Positions 10,718-18,708 of a stretch of DNA of 64,000 nucleotides are shown here, piece by piece. The stretch is taken from positions 124,001 through 188,000 of the forward strand of contig PALV01000022.1 in NCBI GenBank assembly GCA_002706685.1, in the 5' to 3' direction. The DNA comes from Gammaproteobacteria bacterium (GTDB taxonomy: Bacteria; Pseudomonadota; Gammaproteobacteria; Pseudomonadales; Pseudohongiellaceae). The notes beneath the pieces are model-generated. The model did no database searches. It was not told where the DNA came from and saw only the letters and a list, made by a program, of their open reading frames with translations. Made by a program: the position numbers and the translations under genes. The stretch's first letter is position 1. The number at the start of each line of letters is the position of its first letter.

Positions 10718-10777
10718 ACAAGTCAGTTTAGAGAACGCTTGTTCCCAAGCACCTGTGAAAGTGCCCTCAGGATACTG

Positions 10778-10828
10778 ACACAATTGTGTTAAGCCAGTGT
10801 CAAAATTGAATTTTTTCGGAACAATTGT
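10778..10828. promoter_or_regulatory. Two ACAATTGT palindromes upstream of the TetR gene
   Basis: ACACAATTGTGT at 10778-10789 is a perfect 12-base palindrome. The core ACAATTGT recurs at 10821-10828, 41 bases further on, so the centres are about four helical turns apart. The second site is about 90 bases upstream of the TetR-type start. Paired dyads like these are often autoregulatory TetR operators. Binding is inferred only. Confidence 0.45.
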
Positions 10829-10916
10829 GGCATTTTGTATCAATAGATGTAAAAAGAAAAACCTATCGTCTAGAATCCGCCCTGCAATTCAATCTGACGA
10901 GAGTGTGTGATTTATT

Positions 10917-11501
10917 ATGGCAAGACCGGTAGAGTTCGTTTACGAAGATGTATTGACCAATGCCATGGAGCAGTTCTGGAGAGAGGGCTTTGAAGCAAGC
11001 TCGGTTCAGAAGCTGCTGGATGTCACTGGAATCAATCGTGGTACTTTGTACAACTCCTTTGGTGATAAGGACACATTCTTCAAGTCCTGTCTGGAGCACT
11101 ACAACAAGCTGGTAGACAAAGAACTGGCAGCGACGCTCAACAATGAAGAGCTTGCACCCTGGGCAGCGATCGAGAAGTACTTTGATGTAACAGTGCTGGC
11201 AACCACCAACAAGCGTCGGTCCATGGGGTGCCTGCTGGTGAATTCCTTCTGTGAAAGCATCAATTACAACAAGGACATCCAGAAGCTGGTCAAGGCTTAC
11301 TACAGCAACATCCGCAAGGCGCTGCTGAAGCGCCTGAAAGACGCTGAAAAAGCGGGCGAGCTGAACAAGTCTGCCAATGCTGAACTGGCCACCGATGTGC
11401 TGATGAATGCACTCAGTGGGCTTCGCGTGCATTCCCGTGAGGGTAAGCCTGCCAAGCAGCTGGGCGAAATCATCAAGTTCACGATAAGCTCACTGCGCTG
11501 A
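10917..11501 (+). CDS. TetR/AcrR-family transcriptional regulator
   Basis: A 194-residue TetR-type repressor. The N-terminal helix-turn-helix spans about residues 20-53 (FEASSVQKLLDVTGINRGTLYNSFGDKDTFF). The C-terminal ligand domain is compatible with the AcrR C-terminal families (TNKRRSMGCLLVNS). No adjacent gene is transcribed with it, since the exbD-like gene begins 200 bases later beyond a hairpin, so its target may be distant or itself. The upstream region is AT-rich and carries two ACAATTGT dyads. The ligand cannot be read from sequence. Confidence 0.9.
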   Translation: MARPVEFVYEDVLTNAMEQFWREGFEASSVQKLLDVTGINRGTLYNSFGDKDTFFKSCLEHYNKLVDKELAATLNNEELAPWAAIEKYFDVTVLATTNKRRSMGCLLVNSFCESINYNKDIQKLVKAYYSNIRKALLKRLKDAEKAGELNKSANAELATDVLMNALSGLRVHSREGKPAKQLGEIIKFTISSLR

Positions 11502-11512
11502 TTCTGTATCAG

Positions 11513-11541
11513 GCCTGCCGTTGTGTGGTGCGGCGGCAGGC
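11513..11541 (+). terminator. Hairpin after the TetR gene
   Basis: GCCTGCCG (11513-11520) pairs perfectly with CGGCAGGC (11534-11541), 12 bases after the TetR stop codon. The following bases are AT-rich but lack a clean T run, so it is a moderate terminator candidate. Confidence 0.5.
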
Positions 11542-11702
11542 TCGCAATAATTCTTAAATCCGTCCGCCTTATCTGTTGTCGTCACCGTCATATCAGGTAT
11601 ACTTAGGGCAATGATGGATATGCAGCAAACTGCTTGTTGTCCTGCAAATCGTAATAAAAACAACTGGTTAAGCAATTAATCAAACGATACTGGTAGCATA
11701 TA

Positions 11703-12116
11703 ATGAAAAAACTGGCTGGCGAACGTAAAAAAGACGAAAGCAATGTCGACCTCACCCCGATGCTCGACGTGGTATTCATCCTGTTGATCTTCTTCGTGGT
11801 AACGGCAACATTCCTGTCAGAGCAGGCAATTGATGCGGCCAGTAACGAGAACAACGAGACTCCGCCCGAACAGAATGACGATCTGAAAAACATTCTGGTC
11901 GAGCTTAGCCAGAACAACGAAATCCGTTTCAATGGTGAGCCACGTGCCGTTCTGCCAAGCCAGATACGTGCGAACATTGACCGTCTGAAAGCAGAGAACC
12001 CCTCAGCATCAGTGATCATCCAGCCAGATAATCGTTCCAACGTCGAGACCATGGTTATGGTAATGGATGCGGCAAGACAGGCTGGCATCTACAATATTTC
12101 GGTTGTCGAGCCCTGA
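11703..12116 (+). CDS. exbD: ExbD/TolR-family proton-channel protein
   Basis: A 137-residue ExbD/TolR protein. It has a short cytoplasmic N-terminus, one membrane helix (about residues 22-38, LDVVFILLIFFVVTATFL) with the conserved proton-carrying Asp22 in TPMLDVVF, and a periplasmic domain from about residue 60. ExbD works with ExbB to energise TonB, TolR with TolQ. No ExbB/TolQ or TonB gene is beside it: it stands alone between a TetR gene and mtnA, bounded by hairpins. It may belong to a TonB set whose partners lie elsewhere. The ExbD name is preferred over TolR on the N-terminal and transmembrane sequence. Confidence 0.82.
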   Translation: MKKLAGERKKDESNVDLTPMLDVVFILLIFFVVTATFLSEQAIDAASNENNETPPEQNDDLKNILVELSQNNEIRFNGEPRAVLPSQIRANIDRLKAENPSASVIIQPDNRSNVETMVMVMDAARQAGIYNISVVEP

Positions 12117-12145
12117 TAGCCGGCTGACAATCCAAGGTAGTCGAC

Positions 12146-12170
12146 AAAACGCACCTTCGGGTGCGTTTTT
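12146..12170 (+). terminator. Rho-independent terminator after exbD-like gene
   Basis: AAAACGCACC, loop TTCG, GGTGCGTTTT followed by a further T. A stable GC core with a UUCG-type tetraloop and T run, 30 bases after the exbD stop. The mtnA start lies only 19 bases downstream, so mtnA must be transcribed by readthrough or from a promoter inside or before exbD. Confidence 0.9.
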
Positions 12171-12188
12171 GGTTTATAGGAGTCCAAC

Positions 12189-13346
12189 ATGTCCGCACTC
12201 AGTGCTGCTCCGGCCGAGAATATGCGTACTCTGTGGTTTGACGAGTCAGATCAGAAAGTTTGTTTCATTGATCAGACGCATCTGCCTCACCAGCTGATCA
12301 TCCGCACCCTGGACTCTCTCTCAGACGCTTTAACCGCAATTGTCGACATGCAGGTGAGAGGCGCCCCACTGATCGGCATTACCGCCGCCTTCGGACTCTG
12401 GCGAGCTCTGCAGCAGGACCCCGAAGCTCTGGAGTCCAGCAGCAAGACACTGCTGGCGACCCGGCCGACGGCCATCAATCTGCACTGGGCCCTGTCTCGC
12501 ATGGTAAACGGACTGCGTGATGTGCCCGCCTTGCAGCGCGCCCCAAGGGCATTGGAGCTGGCCAGAGCACTGCTGGCGGAAGACGCAGCAGCCTGCGGCT
12601 CAATAGGAAATCATGGCTACCGGATTCTGGAGGACCTGCTGGCGGCGAAACGTCAGCGTGACGGCGACCAGGCGGTGCTCAATATTCTGACACACTGCAA
12701 CGCCGGCTGGCTGGCCACGGGCGGATGGGGAACGGCCCTGGCACCCATTTACAAAGCCCATCTCGCTGGCTTGCCTGTTCATGTCTGGGTCGATGAAACA
12801 CGGCCCCGCAATCAGGGAGCATCCCTGACAACCTGGGAGCTGGCCCGTAGTGGCGTGCCACACACTCTCATCGTCGATAATGCCGGTGGCCATCTGATGC
12901 AGCATGGTCAGGTTGATGTCTGTCTGGTGGGCAGCGACCGCACCACCGCGCAAGGCGATGTATGCAACAAGATTGGCACGTACCTCAAAGCCCTGGCAGC
13001 CTTCGACAATCAGGTGCCCTTCTATGTGGCGCTGCCATCTTCGACCATTGATTTTGAATGTGTGGATGGCGTTCGGGAAATACCTATTGAAGAGCGCAGT
13101 GCCGACGAAGTCAGGCAGGTGCAGGGTGTGCTGGCAGGCGAATCCCGGTCAGGGCAGGTGAGCGTTCAGAAGATTGCCATTACACCCGCCTCCACAGCAG
13201 TCAGCAACTACGGCTTTGACGTTACTCCCGCACGCCTGGTTTCCGGCCTGATCACGGAGCTCGGCGTCTTTGATGCAAGCCGTGCCGGTTTGACGTCGAT
13301 CAGGGAGCAACTGGACATCGAGTCTGGCGTCGCTCAGAGCGCCTGA
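12189..13346 (+). CDS. mtnA: Methylthioribose-1-phosphate isomerase MtnA
   Basis: MtnA converts 5-methylthioribose-1-phosphate into methylthioribulose-1-phosphate in methionine salvage, recycling the methylthioadenosine made by polyamine synthesis (speE is present in this window). The 385-residue protein keeps the RGAP motif at residues 58-61, the catalytic cysteine Cys170 in LTHCNAGWLAT and the aspartate Asp250 in VGSDRTTAQGDVCNKIGTY. AGGAG precedes the ATG. No other mtn genes flank it. The eIF2B-alpha-like family also holds translation factors, but the Cys and Asp pair supports the isomerase. Confidence 0.95.
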   Translation: MSALSAAPAENMRTLWFDESDQKVCFIDQTHLPHQLIIRTLDSLSDALTAIVDMQVRGAPLIGITAAFGLWRALQQDPEALESSSKTLLATRPTAINLHWALSRMVNGLRDVPALQRAPRALELARALLAEDAAACGSIGNHGYRILEDLLAAKRQRDGDQAVLNILTHCNAGWLATGGWGTALAPIYKAHLAGLPVHVWVDETRPRNQGASLTTWELARSGVPHTLIVDNAGGHLMQHGQVDVCLVGSDRTTAQGDVCNKIGTYLKALAAFDNQVPFYVALPSSTIDFECVDGVREIPIEERSADEVRQVQGVLAGESRSGQVSVQKIAITPASTAVSNYGFDVTPARLVSGLITELGVFDASRAGLTSIREQLDIESGVAQSA

Positions 13347-13381
13347 GCCGGGTGGCACATCAGGCGGTGCTGTTCACTTGA

Positions 13382-13729
13382 TCAGCCTGGCGGCCATTGC
13401 ATCTGTCTCCCACCCAGAATGTGCAGGTGCAAATGATGGACAGTCTGGCCGCCATCGTCTCCAGTATTGATGACCAGGCGATAGCCGCCCTCACTCAGAC
13501 CTTCTTCTTTTGCGATACGGCGTGCCGCCAGTAGCAGACGTCCCATCAGCTCGCAATCACCGTCCTCTGCGTCGGCCACACTGGCGATATGTTTGCGGGG
13601 AATGACGAGAATATGTGTTGGGGCGACCGGGCTTATGTCGCGAAAAGCATAGACGTGTTCATCCTGGTAAACCCGGGTGCTGGGAATTTCACCGGCGATG
13701 ATTCGACAGAACAGGCACTGACTTGTCAT
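13382..13729 (-). CDS. HIT-family nucleotide-binding hydrolase (HinT-like)
   Basis: A 115-residue histidine-triad protein. The triad is HHLHLHIL (residues 98-105) with His101 expected to be the nucleophile. The N-terminus CLFCRIIAGEIP carries the CxxC found in many bacterial HinT proteins. Such proteins hydrolyse purine nucleoside phosphoramidates and acyl-adenylates in the cytoplasm. AGGAAG lies before the ATG. It converges with mtnA (35 bases between stops). The mobile-element remnant sits 44 bases upstream of its start codon and could affect its promoter. Confidence 0.93.
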   Translation of the reverse strand: MTSQCLFCRIIAGEIPSTRVYQDEHVYAFRDISPVAPTHILVIPRKHIASVADAEDGDCELMGRLLLAARRIAKEEGLSEGGYRLVINTGDDGGQTVHHLHLHILGGRQMQWPPG

Positions 13730-13773
13730 TGTGCTGCTTCCTCCCTAAACTGACGCAGAATTATCAGGCAAGC

Positions 13774-14040
13774 TAGTGTCCTGTCTGGTTAGTTCGCATA
13801 GTTTCAGAGTGATTGTCGGTTGTCAGGGCAAGGCATGTTTCGCAGATAATAGCGCGCTATTATCAAGCAACATAACGCAGTCATGGCATCTGACAATCAC
13901 TCCCGAAGGGCACGTCCTGCAACGCTTCTGACTGCGTTGCAGACCTTGCCAATGGCTTCGGCCATTTGCTGCGGTCTGCGCCTTGCCAGAAGCGTTGCAG
14001 GGCGCGCTGAAATGATGTGAACTAACCAGACAGGACACTA
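13774..14040. mobile_element. MITE-like element with perfect 22-base terminal inverted repeats
   Basis: Bases 13774-13795 (beginning TAGTGTCCTGTCTGG) and 14019-14040 are perfect reverse complements. Without the outer TA on each side the element is 263 bases with 20-base ends, a TA flank like the target duplication of the IS630/Tc1 group. Inside are nested perfect dyads: GAGTGATTGTC (13807-13817) with 13892-13902, enclosing a 20-base palindrome at 13845-13864; CCTGCAACGCTTCTG (13916-13930) with 13987-14001, enclosing GCAGACC/GGTCTGC and AATGGC-TTCG-GCCATT. No transposase is encoded. I saw no second copy here. Family assignment is inference. Confidence 0.8.
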
Positions 14041-14064
14041 CCTGTGCAGGAGCCAGAACATAGC

Positions 14065-14952
14065 ATGTTGTTCCCCCGATTACATCTGTCACACAGTCTT
14101 GCTGAGCGTCGCCAGCGACCCTGCATATCTTTTGGTATTACGGGTTCATTGCCATACGGCGCTGCTGGTAAAAACCTGCTGTGTCTGTTGCTTATTGGTC
14201 TGGCACTTTCAATCGCGGTGCCTGCCAGAGCGCAGGTTCCGGTCTATGACTTCGAAGTCGTGGCCCAATATCCGCACAACAGCCGCTTTTTTACTCAGGG
14301 GCTGCTGGTTCATGACGGACGTCTGTATGAGGGAACGGGACGTTACGGTGAATCTGCGCTGATGGAGATCAATCTTGCCGATGGTTCGGTTATTCGTCGT
14401 GTTGACCTGGCCCAGCGTTACTTTGGCGAGGGGATTGCCGTGGCTGGGGATCGCCTGTTTCAACTGACCTGGCGTGAAAATGTTGCCTTTGAGTACGACC
14501 TGGATACTTTTGAGCGGGTAAATGCTCACTTTATCCCGATGGAGGGCTGGGGCCTGACCTGGGATGGAGAATCACTGATATTGAGTGACGGCAGCCATCA
14601 GCTGTATTTCCTGGATCCGGATACCTTCGCAACCCGTCGTCGCGTGGCCGTGCAGGCGGGCGGGCAGTATATTGGTAACCTCAATGAGCTGGAGTTCATC
14701 GATGGAGAGGTCTGGGCAAATGTCTGGATGTCTCAGCAGATTGTTCGAATCAACCCGGAAACTGGTGATATTACCGGCGTGATTGACCTGACCGGGCTGG
14801 CTGACAGAACCGAGCGAGGACCGGGGGATTCGGTACTGAATGGTATTGCCTGGGATGCTGAGCAGCGCAGGCTGCTCGTTACCGGTAAGTTGTGGTCCCA
14901 TGTCTTTGAAATCAGCCTGCATCCTCGCAGTGACATTGATCCGCAAGATTAG
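14065..14952 (+). CDS. Exported glutaminyl-peptide cyclotransferase
   Basis: Glutamine cyclotransferases turn N-terminal glutamine into pyroglutamate. The mature region begins VPVYDFEVVAQYPHNSRFFTQGL, and FTQGL, LYEGTGRYGES, RYFGEGI, EGWGLTWDG and LNELEFIDGEVWANVW are the recurring beta-propeller motifs of the plant/bacterial family. A long hydrophobic signal (NLLCLLLIGLALSIAVPARAQ) ends near residue 61, so the protein is probably periplasmic; the positively charged stretch before it is unusually long. I chose ATG 14065 over GTG 14044, which is only four bases beyond the mobile element. The element may therefore have replaced the native promoter or leader. It is followed four bases later by a metallopeptidase gene. 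Confidence 0.88.
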   Translation: MLFPRLHLSHSLAERRQRPCISFGITGSLPYGAAGKNLLCLLLIGLALSIAVPARAQVPVYDFEVVAQYPHNSRFFTQGLLVHDGRLYEGTGRYGESALMEINLADGSVIRRVDLAQRYFGEGIAVAGDRLFQLTWRENVAFEYDLDTFERVNAHFIPMEGWGLTWDGESLILSDGSHQLYFLDPDTFATRRRVAVQAGGQYIGNLNELEFIDGEVWANVWMSQQIVRINPETGDITGVIDLTGLADRTERGPGDSVLNGIAWDAEQRRLLVTGKLWSHVFEISLHPRSDIDPQD

Positions 14953-14956
14953 TGTC

Positions 14957-16000
14957 GTGAAGCCCGGCGTCAAGGCACTGGTGATAACCCTGCTTGCCCT
15001 GTCGCTCAGCGCCTGCTCCGCGGTGTCTTTCTATACCCAGGCTGCAACCGGGCAGCTTTCCCTGCTAATGAATCGACAGTCGATTGCGGAGTTGATCGCC
15101 AGCGCTGATACCCCGCCCGAGCTGCTTGAAAAGCTGCAGCTTGTCTCAGATGCCCGCCAGTTTGCGATTAATGAACTGGGGCTGCCAGACAATGGCAGCT
15201 ATACCAGCTACGTGGACGTGGAGCGTTCCTATCTGGTGTGGAATGTTTTCGCCGCACCTGCCTTCGCGATGCAGCCCCTGCAATGGTGTTTTCCCATAGC
15301 AGGCTGTGTCAGTTATCGCGGGTATTTCACAGAATCAGCGGCAAGGGACTTTGCCAGTGATCTGGAGAGGCGCGGTTTTGATGTTTACATCGGAGGGGTG
15401 GACGCCTATTCCACGCTGGGCTGGTTTGCCGACCCGATACCGTCAACCGTAATGCGTCGACCAGATCATCGCCTGGCGGGCCTGATTTTTCATGAAATGG
15501 CTCATCAACAAATCTACGTGCCAGGTGACACTAAATTCAATGAAAGCTTCGCCAGCTTTGTAGAGCAGCTGGGCGTTGAGCGTTGGCTCGCGCGCAATGA
15601 TGATCAAAACCGGTTCCAGACATACCTGGCTGAGCAGGAGGAGCAGCGCCGTTTCACAGAATTTGTGCAGGACTGGCGTCAGCGCTTTGAACAGCTTTAC
15701 CAGGCGCCCGATGCCGATCAGGAGTCCAGACAGATACTACAACAGCAGATGCGGGAGAGCTGGCGCGCGCAAAGCAGCAGTGGCCGCTATGATGGCTGGT
15801 TCGCGGGTCCGCTGAACAATGCGCAATTGCTTACCGTGTCGACCTATTTTGACTGGGTGCCGGCATTTGTGGCCCTGTATCGGCAGAGCGGTGAGGACTT
15901 GATGAATTTCTATCAGGCTGTTGAGGCGCTGGCTGAGCTTCCGTCGGAGGAGCGGACCCAGCGCCTGATGGTTCTGGGCTCGCGCGCCGCCGGCCGGTAA
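14957..16000 (+). CDS. Putative zinc aminopeptidase lipoprotein
   Basis: A 347-residue lipoprotein starting at GTG 14957, with signal sequence and lipobox LSLSAC (Cys20). The zinc-binding HEMAH motif is at residues 179-183 and NESFASF (Glu196) supplies the probable third ligand, matching the predicted-aminopeptidase family. The motif GGVDAYSTLGWFADPIPSTVM is typical of it. The start follows the glutaminyl-cyclase stop by four bases, so the two exported enzymes are probably co-translated. A longer frame upstream would overlap the cyclase and shows no family sequence. Activity is inferred from the motif. Confidence 0.88.
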   Translation: MKPGVKALVITLLALSLSACSAVSFYTQAATGQLSLLMNRQSIAELIASADTPPELLEKLQLVSDARQFAINELGLPDNGSYTSYVDVERSYLVWNVFAAPAFAMQPLQWCFPIAGCVSYRGYFTESAARDFASDLERRGFDVYIGGVDAYSTLGWFADPIPSTVMRRPDHRLAGLIFHEMAHQQIYVPGDTKFNESFASFVEQLGVERWLARNDDQNRFQTYLAEQEEQRRFTEFVQDWRQRFEQLYQAPDADQESRQILQQQMRESWRAQSSSGRYDGWFAGPLNNAQLLTVSTYFDWVPAFVALYRQSGEDLMNFYQAVEALAELPSEERTQRLMVLGSRAAGR

Positions 16001-16020
16001 GGCTGCGGCGCGCAGATCAA

Positions 16021-16758
16021 TTAGCCGTTGGCCTGCAGCGGCTCGCCATTCAGGCGCGCTTCCAGGGTTTGCACGAGTTCTTTGTAGAATTGTGAGCCAA
16101 GGTCTTTTTCCGCTGCCATACGATACTGAGCCAGCGCATCCTCCAGTCGGCCTTCGCGCTCGTACAGTCTGCCCAGTGTACGATTCATGAATGCATTGTC
16201 TGGCATGACGCGGACAGCCGTTTCGTAGACCTGAATGGCTTTCTCTGTGTGCCCGGCGTTGTCGTAAATATTGCCCATGATATGGACGATGGAGTCATCA
16301 CGCGGATCAGCTTCGATGGCTCGCAGGTCATACTCGATAGACTCTTCGAAACGCTCAGCGCGGCGCAACAGATCACCGATGGTTTTTAACGACGCGGTCA
16401 GAGGCGTGCTGGGTTGATTCTGCAGGGCGATGAAACGCGCCATCATGGGTATGGCATCGTCGGGGCGCTCCTGTGAAAGAAAAATATTGGCCAGGTTGCG
16501 ATAGGCGTCAGCCAGATTCGGGTCCGCTGCTACAGCCAGGCGATATTCTTCAATCGCCTCATCGTAACGCTCCAGATTGTTGTAAGTGTTGCCGCGTCGA
16601 TAATGACGCTGGGCAAGCTCTGATGACGTGGCAGACAGGGCACGTTCGTGTTGAGTGGCACCCTGCGCCTGTGCTGCTGCCGGCAGCAGCAGTGCCGTGA
16701 TTACCAGGACGGCAGCAATCAGAGGAATGCTGTAGTCTGTTAACTTAGTGGTCATCAT
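16021..16758 (-). CDS. Periplasmic tetratricopeptide-repeat protein
   Basis: A 245-residue exported protein. The signal peptide (IPLIAAVLVITALLLPAAAQAQG) is cleaved near residue 32. Several TPR units follow: HYRRGNTYNNLERYDEAIEEYRLAVAADPNLADAYRNLANIFL, then further units to about residue 225. TPR solenoids mediate protein-protein contacts, so it is probably a periplasmic scaffold; no enzyme domain is visible. It converges with the aminopeptidase gene and diverges from the patatin gene. AGGTGA precedes the start. The partner is unknown. Confidence 0.85.
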   Translation of the reverse strand: MMTTKLTDYSIPLIAAVLVITALLLPAAAQAQGATQHERALSATSSELAQRHYRRGNTYNNLERYDEAIEEYRLAVAADPNLADAYRNLANIFLSQERPDDAIPMMARFIALQNQPSTPLTASLKTIGDLLRRAERFEESIEYDLRAIEADPRDDSIVHIMGNIYDNAGHTEKAIQVYETAVRVMPDNAFMNRTLGRLYEREGRLEDALAQYRMAAEKDLGSQFYKELVQTLEARLNGEPLQANG

Positions 16759-16914
16759 TGTTCACCTGTTGAGCTTTTCTACAATACTATCGATGCTTGG
16801 CGTTCCGAGCTATGTTGTACGTGAATTAAGCTGTGATAATTTGTGACACGTATCCATAGCCTTATCATCACTATTAATTATAATTTGCTGCATTGATTAC
16901 GAACAGATTTTACT

Positions 16915-18024
16915 ATGTCCGATTTAAGATTGATGGCGGGTGCAGCCGCAAAAAATTCGCTGGCGCAGAATGGTTTGCGCGGACAGGATTTTAATTGGCT
17001 TGCTGGAGCGTCTGGCGGCCCAAAGTGGTTTGTGCTGTATGGCCTTGATCGTTATCTGGCTGGTGAGTTTTTTGGGCCCCGCGAAGGCGTCCCGCTAAGA
17101 ATGGTGGGATCATCGGCGGGTGCCTGGCGGCTTGCCTGCTATGCTGCACCGGATCCGGTTGCCAGTCTTCAGGCGCTGGCCACACATTATTCCAGCCAGA
17201 CCTACTCGTCACGCCCTGACCGCCATGAGATCAGTGGTGAGGCCAGGAAGATGCTCAATCAGGTATTTGCAGCAAACGACATGAGTATTGAAAAGGCGGC
17301 TGCGGCGATCGCCAGCAATCAGCATCGGCGCTTGTATGTCATAACGGACAGAGCCCGGCGGCTGACCCGCCCCGAGAATAAACTGATGCTGAATATTGGG
17401 CTGACGCTGGTCGCGCTCGGCAACCTCGGCAGTCGCCGCAGCCTGCGCTGGTTCTTTGAGCGCTACGTGTTTCACAACGCCTGCGATCGAGGCGCAGACG
17501 AGCTTGTGCTGAGTGACATGCCAACACGCTATGTCCCGCTGTCTGCGCAGAACGTTCACAGTGCTTTGATGGCAAGTGGATCCATCCCACTGGTCATGGA
17601 GGCTGTCACGCAGGTGGAGGGAGCTCCAGGGGCTGTTTTTCGCGATGGTGGCATGACCGACTATCACCTTGATCTGCCATACGAAAAATCAAATGGCCTG
17701 GTGTTGTATCCGCACTTTTACGCCTCCGTTGTACCGGGCTGGTTCGATAAGCTTGCTCGCTGGCGCCGCGCCAACCCTGCGCACTTTGACAACGTTGTGC
17801 TTGTTACACCCACAAAGCAGTTTGTTGATCGTCTGCCTTATGGGAAAATACCGGACCGTGATGACTTTCGGCGCCTGTCGGATGCACAGCGGCTCAAATA
17901 CTGGCAGACTGTGCTCAGCGAGAGCGAGCGGCTGGCAGACAGCTTTCGGGAACTGGTGGCCATGGGGCCCGCGGTTGTCGATCACATTCATGAATTCTCC
18001 AACAGCAGGACCAAACATGTCTGA
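16915..18024 (+). CDS. Patatin-like phospholipase family protein
   Basis: Patatin-fold serine hydrolases use a Ser-Asp dyad to cleave acyl chains from lipids. Here the nucleophile motif GSSAG is at residues 65-69 (Ser67), the Gly-rich oxyanion loop is GASGGPKW at 31-38, and the aspartate is in FRDGGMTDY (Asp244). There is no signal peptide, so a cytoplasmic enzyme acting on membrane lipid or storage-lipid ester is likely. The last eight bases overlap a small lipoprotein gene, and a thioesterase-fold gene follows, suggesting a three-gene acyl-processing operon. The substrate is unknown. Confidence 0.88.
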   Translation: MSDLRLMAGAAAKNSLAQNGLRGQDFNWLAGASGGPKWFVLYGLDRYLAGEFFGPREGVPLRMVGSSAGAWRLACYAAPDPVASLQALATHYSSQTYSSRPDRHEISGEARKMLNQVFAANDMSIEKAAAAIASNQHRRLYVITDRARRLTRPENKLMLNIGLTLVALGNLGSRRSLRWFFERYVFHNACDRGADELVLSDMPTRYVPLSAQNVHSALMASGSIPLVMEAVTQVEGAPGAVFRDGGMTDYHLDLPYEKSNGLVLYPHFYASVVPGWFDKLARWRRANPAHFDNVVLVTPTKQFVDRLPYGKIPDRDDFRRLSDAQRLKYWQTVLSESERLADSFRELVAMGPAVVDHIHEFSNSRTKHV

Positions 18025-18220
18025 TTCGTCTCGTAATTCGGTGATACCCACTACACTGCGCTTAGGCAGTGTGGCTCTGCTGATGGCAGCAATGAGCGGC
18101 TGTCTGGGCACAGCAGTAGGCGCCGCCGTGGACGTCACACTGGAAGTCGCCAAAGTGCCATTCAAGGTGGCTGGCGCGGTGGCAGACGTTGCCACAGACG
18201 ATGATGACGACAAGGACTGA
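18017..18220 (+). CDS. Small lipoprotein, Ala/Val-rich with acidic tail
   Basis: A 67-residue protein starting inside the end of the patatin gene (ATG 18017). It has a hydrophobic signal and lipobox MSGC, then the conserved-looking LGTAVGAAVDVTLEVAKVPFKVAGAVADV and a run of five Asp followed by Lys-Asp. I have seen the pattern CLGTAVGAAVD...VPFKV in short lipoproteins of other gammaproteobacteria, but no function is known to me. Overlap with the patatin gene implies coupled translation. It could pack in the outer membrane as a glycine-zipper-like helix; this is a guess. Confidence 0.75.
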   Translation: MSDSSRNSVIPTTLRLGSVALLMAAMSGCLGTAVGAAVDVTLEVAKVPFKVAGAVADVATDDDDDKD

Positions 18221-18236
18221 TCAGGACGCCCGAACC

Positions 18237-18677
18237 ATGAGCAGTAACAACCCTAAGCGCCAGCGTCCCGAGGACTATGGTATTCCCGCACATTTTCAAC
18301 ACTGGGATGGTGACCAGGCGGAAGACAGCATAGGTCCTTTCTTTTTTGCGCTGCAGGATGGTGAAATCCACACAGCGTTCCGCGTAAAACCCGAGAACTG
18401 TAACGCGCATCGCACACTGCATGGCGGCATTTCCATGATGTTCGCAGACTACACGCTTTGCCTGGCTGCCATTGGCGGGACGCACGAAGGCGTGGTCACT
18501 GTTTCATGCAATAGTGAATTTGTCGGACCGGCTCACGAGGGTGACCTGGTATTGGGTCGCGGAGAGGTGATTCGCAAAGGCCGTTCGCTGGTGTTTGCGC
18601 GAGCGGTGCTGGAGGTTGAGGGAGAGCCGATACTGACTGCCAGCGGTGTACTGAAACTGGTTACCCGCCGCAGCTGA
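18237..18677 (+). CDS. PaaI-type hotdog-fold thioesterase
   Basis: A 146-residue hotdog-fold protein, the size of single-domain acyl-CoA thioesterases. The active-site segment is NAHRTLHGGISMMFADYTLCLAA, where HGG plus the following acidic residue Asp is the PaaI/4HBT signature. The strand VSCNSEFVGPAHEGDLVLGRGEVIRKGRSLVFARAVLEV is the matching beta region. It probably hydrolyses acyl- or aryl-CoA. I chose ATG 18237, 16 bases after the lipoprotein stop, over an upstream in-frame start inside that gene. Third gene of the patatin run. Confidence 0.87.
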   Translation: MSSNNPKRQRPEDYGIPAHFQHWDGDQAEDSIGPFFFALQDGEIHTAFRVKPENCNAHRTLHGGISMMFADYTLCLAAIGGTHEGVVTVSCNSEFVGPAHEGDLVLGRGEVIRKGRSLVFARAVLEVEGEPILTASGVLKLVTRRS

Positions 18678-18708
18678 TTCAGGGCAGCTGCTATCGGGGC
18701 AGGCGGCA

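Noticed and set aside
13823..14092. 89-codon minus-strand frame over the mobile element
   Set aside because: It is composed of the nested inverted repeats and has no protein-like motif.
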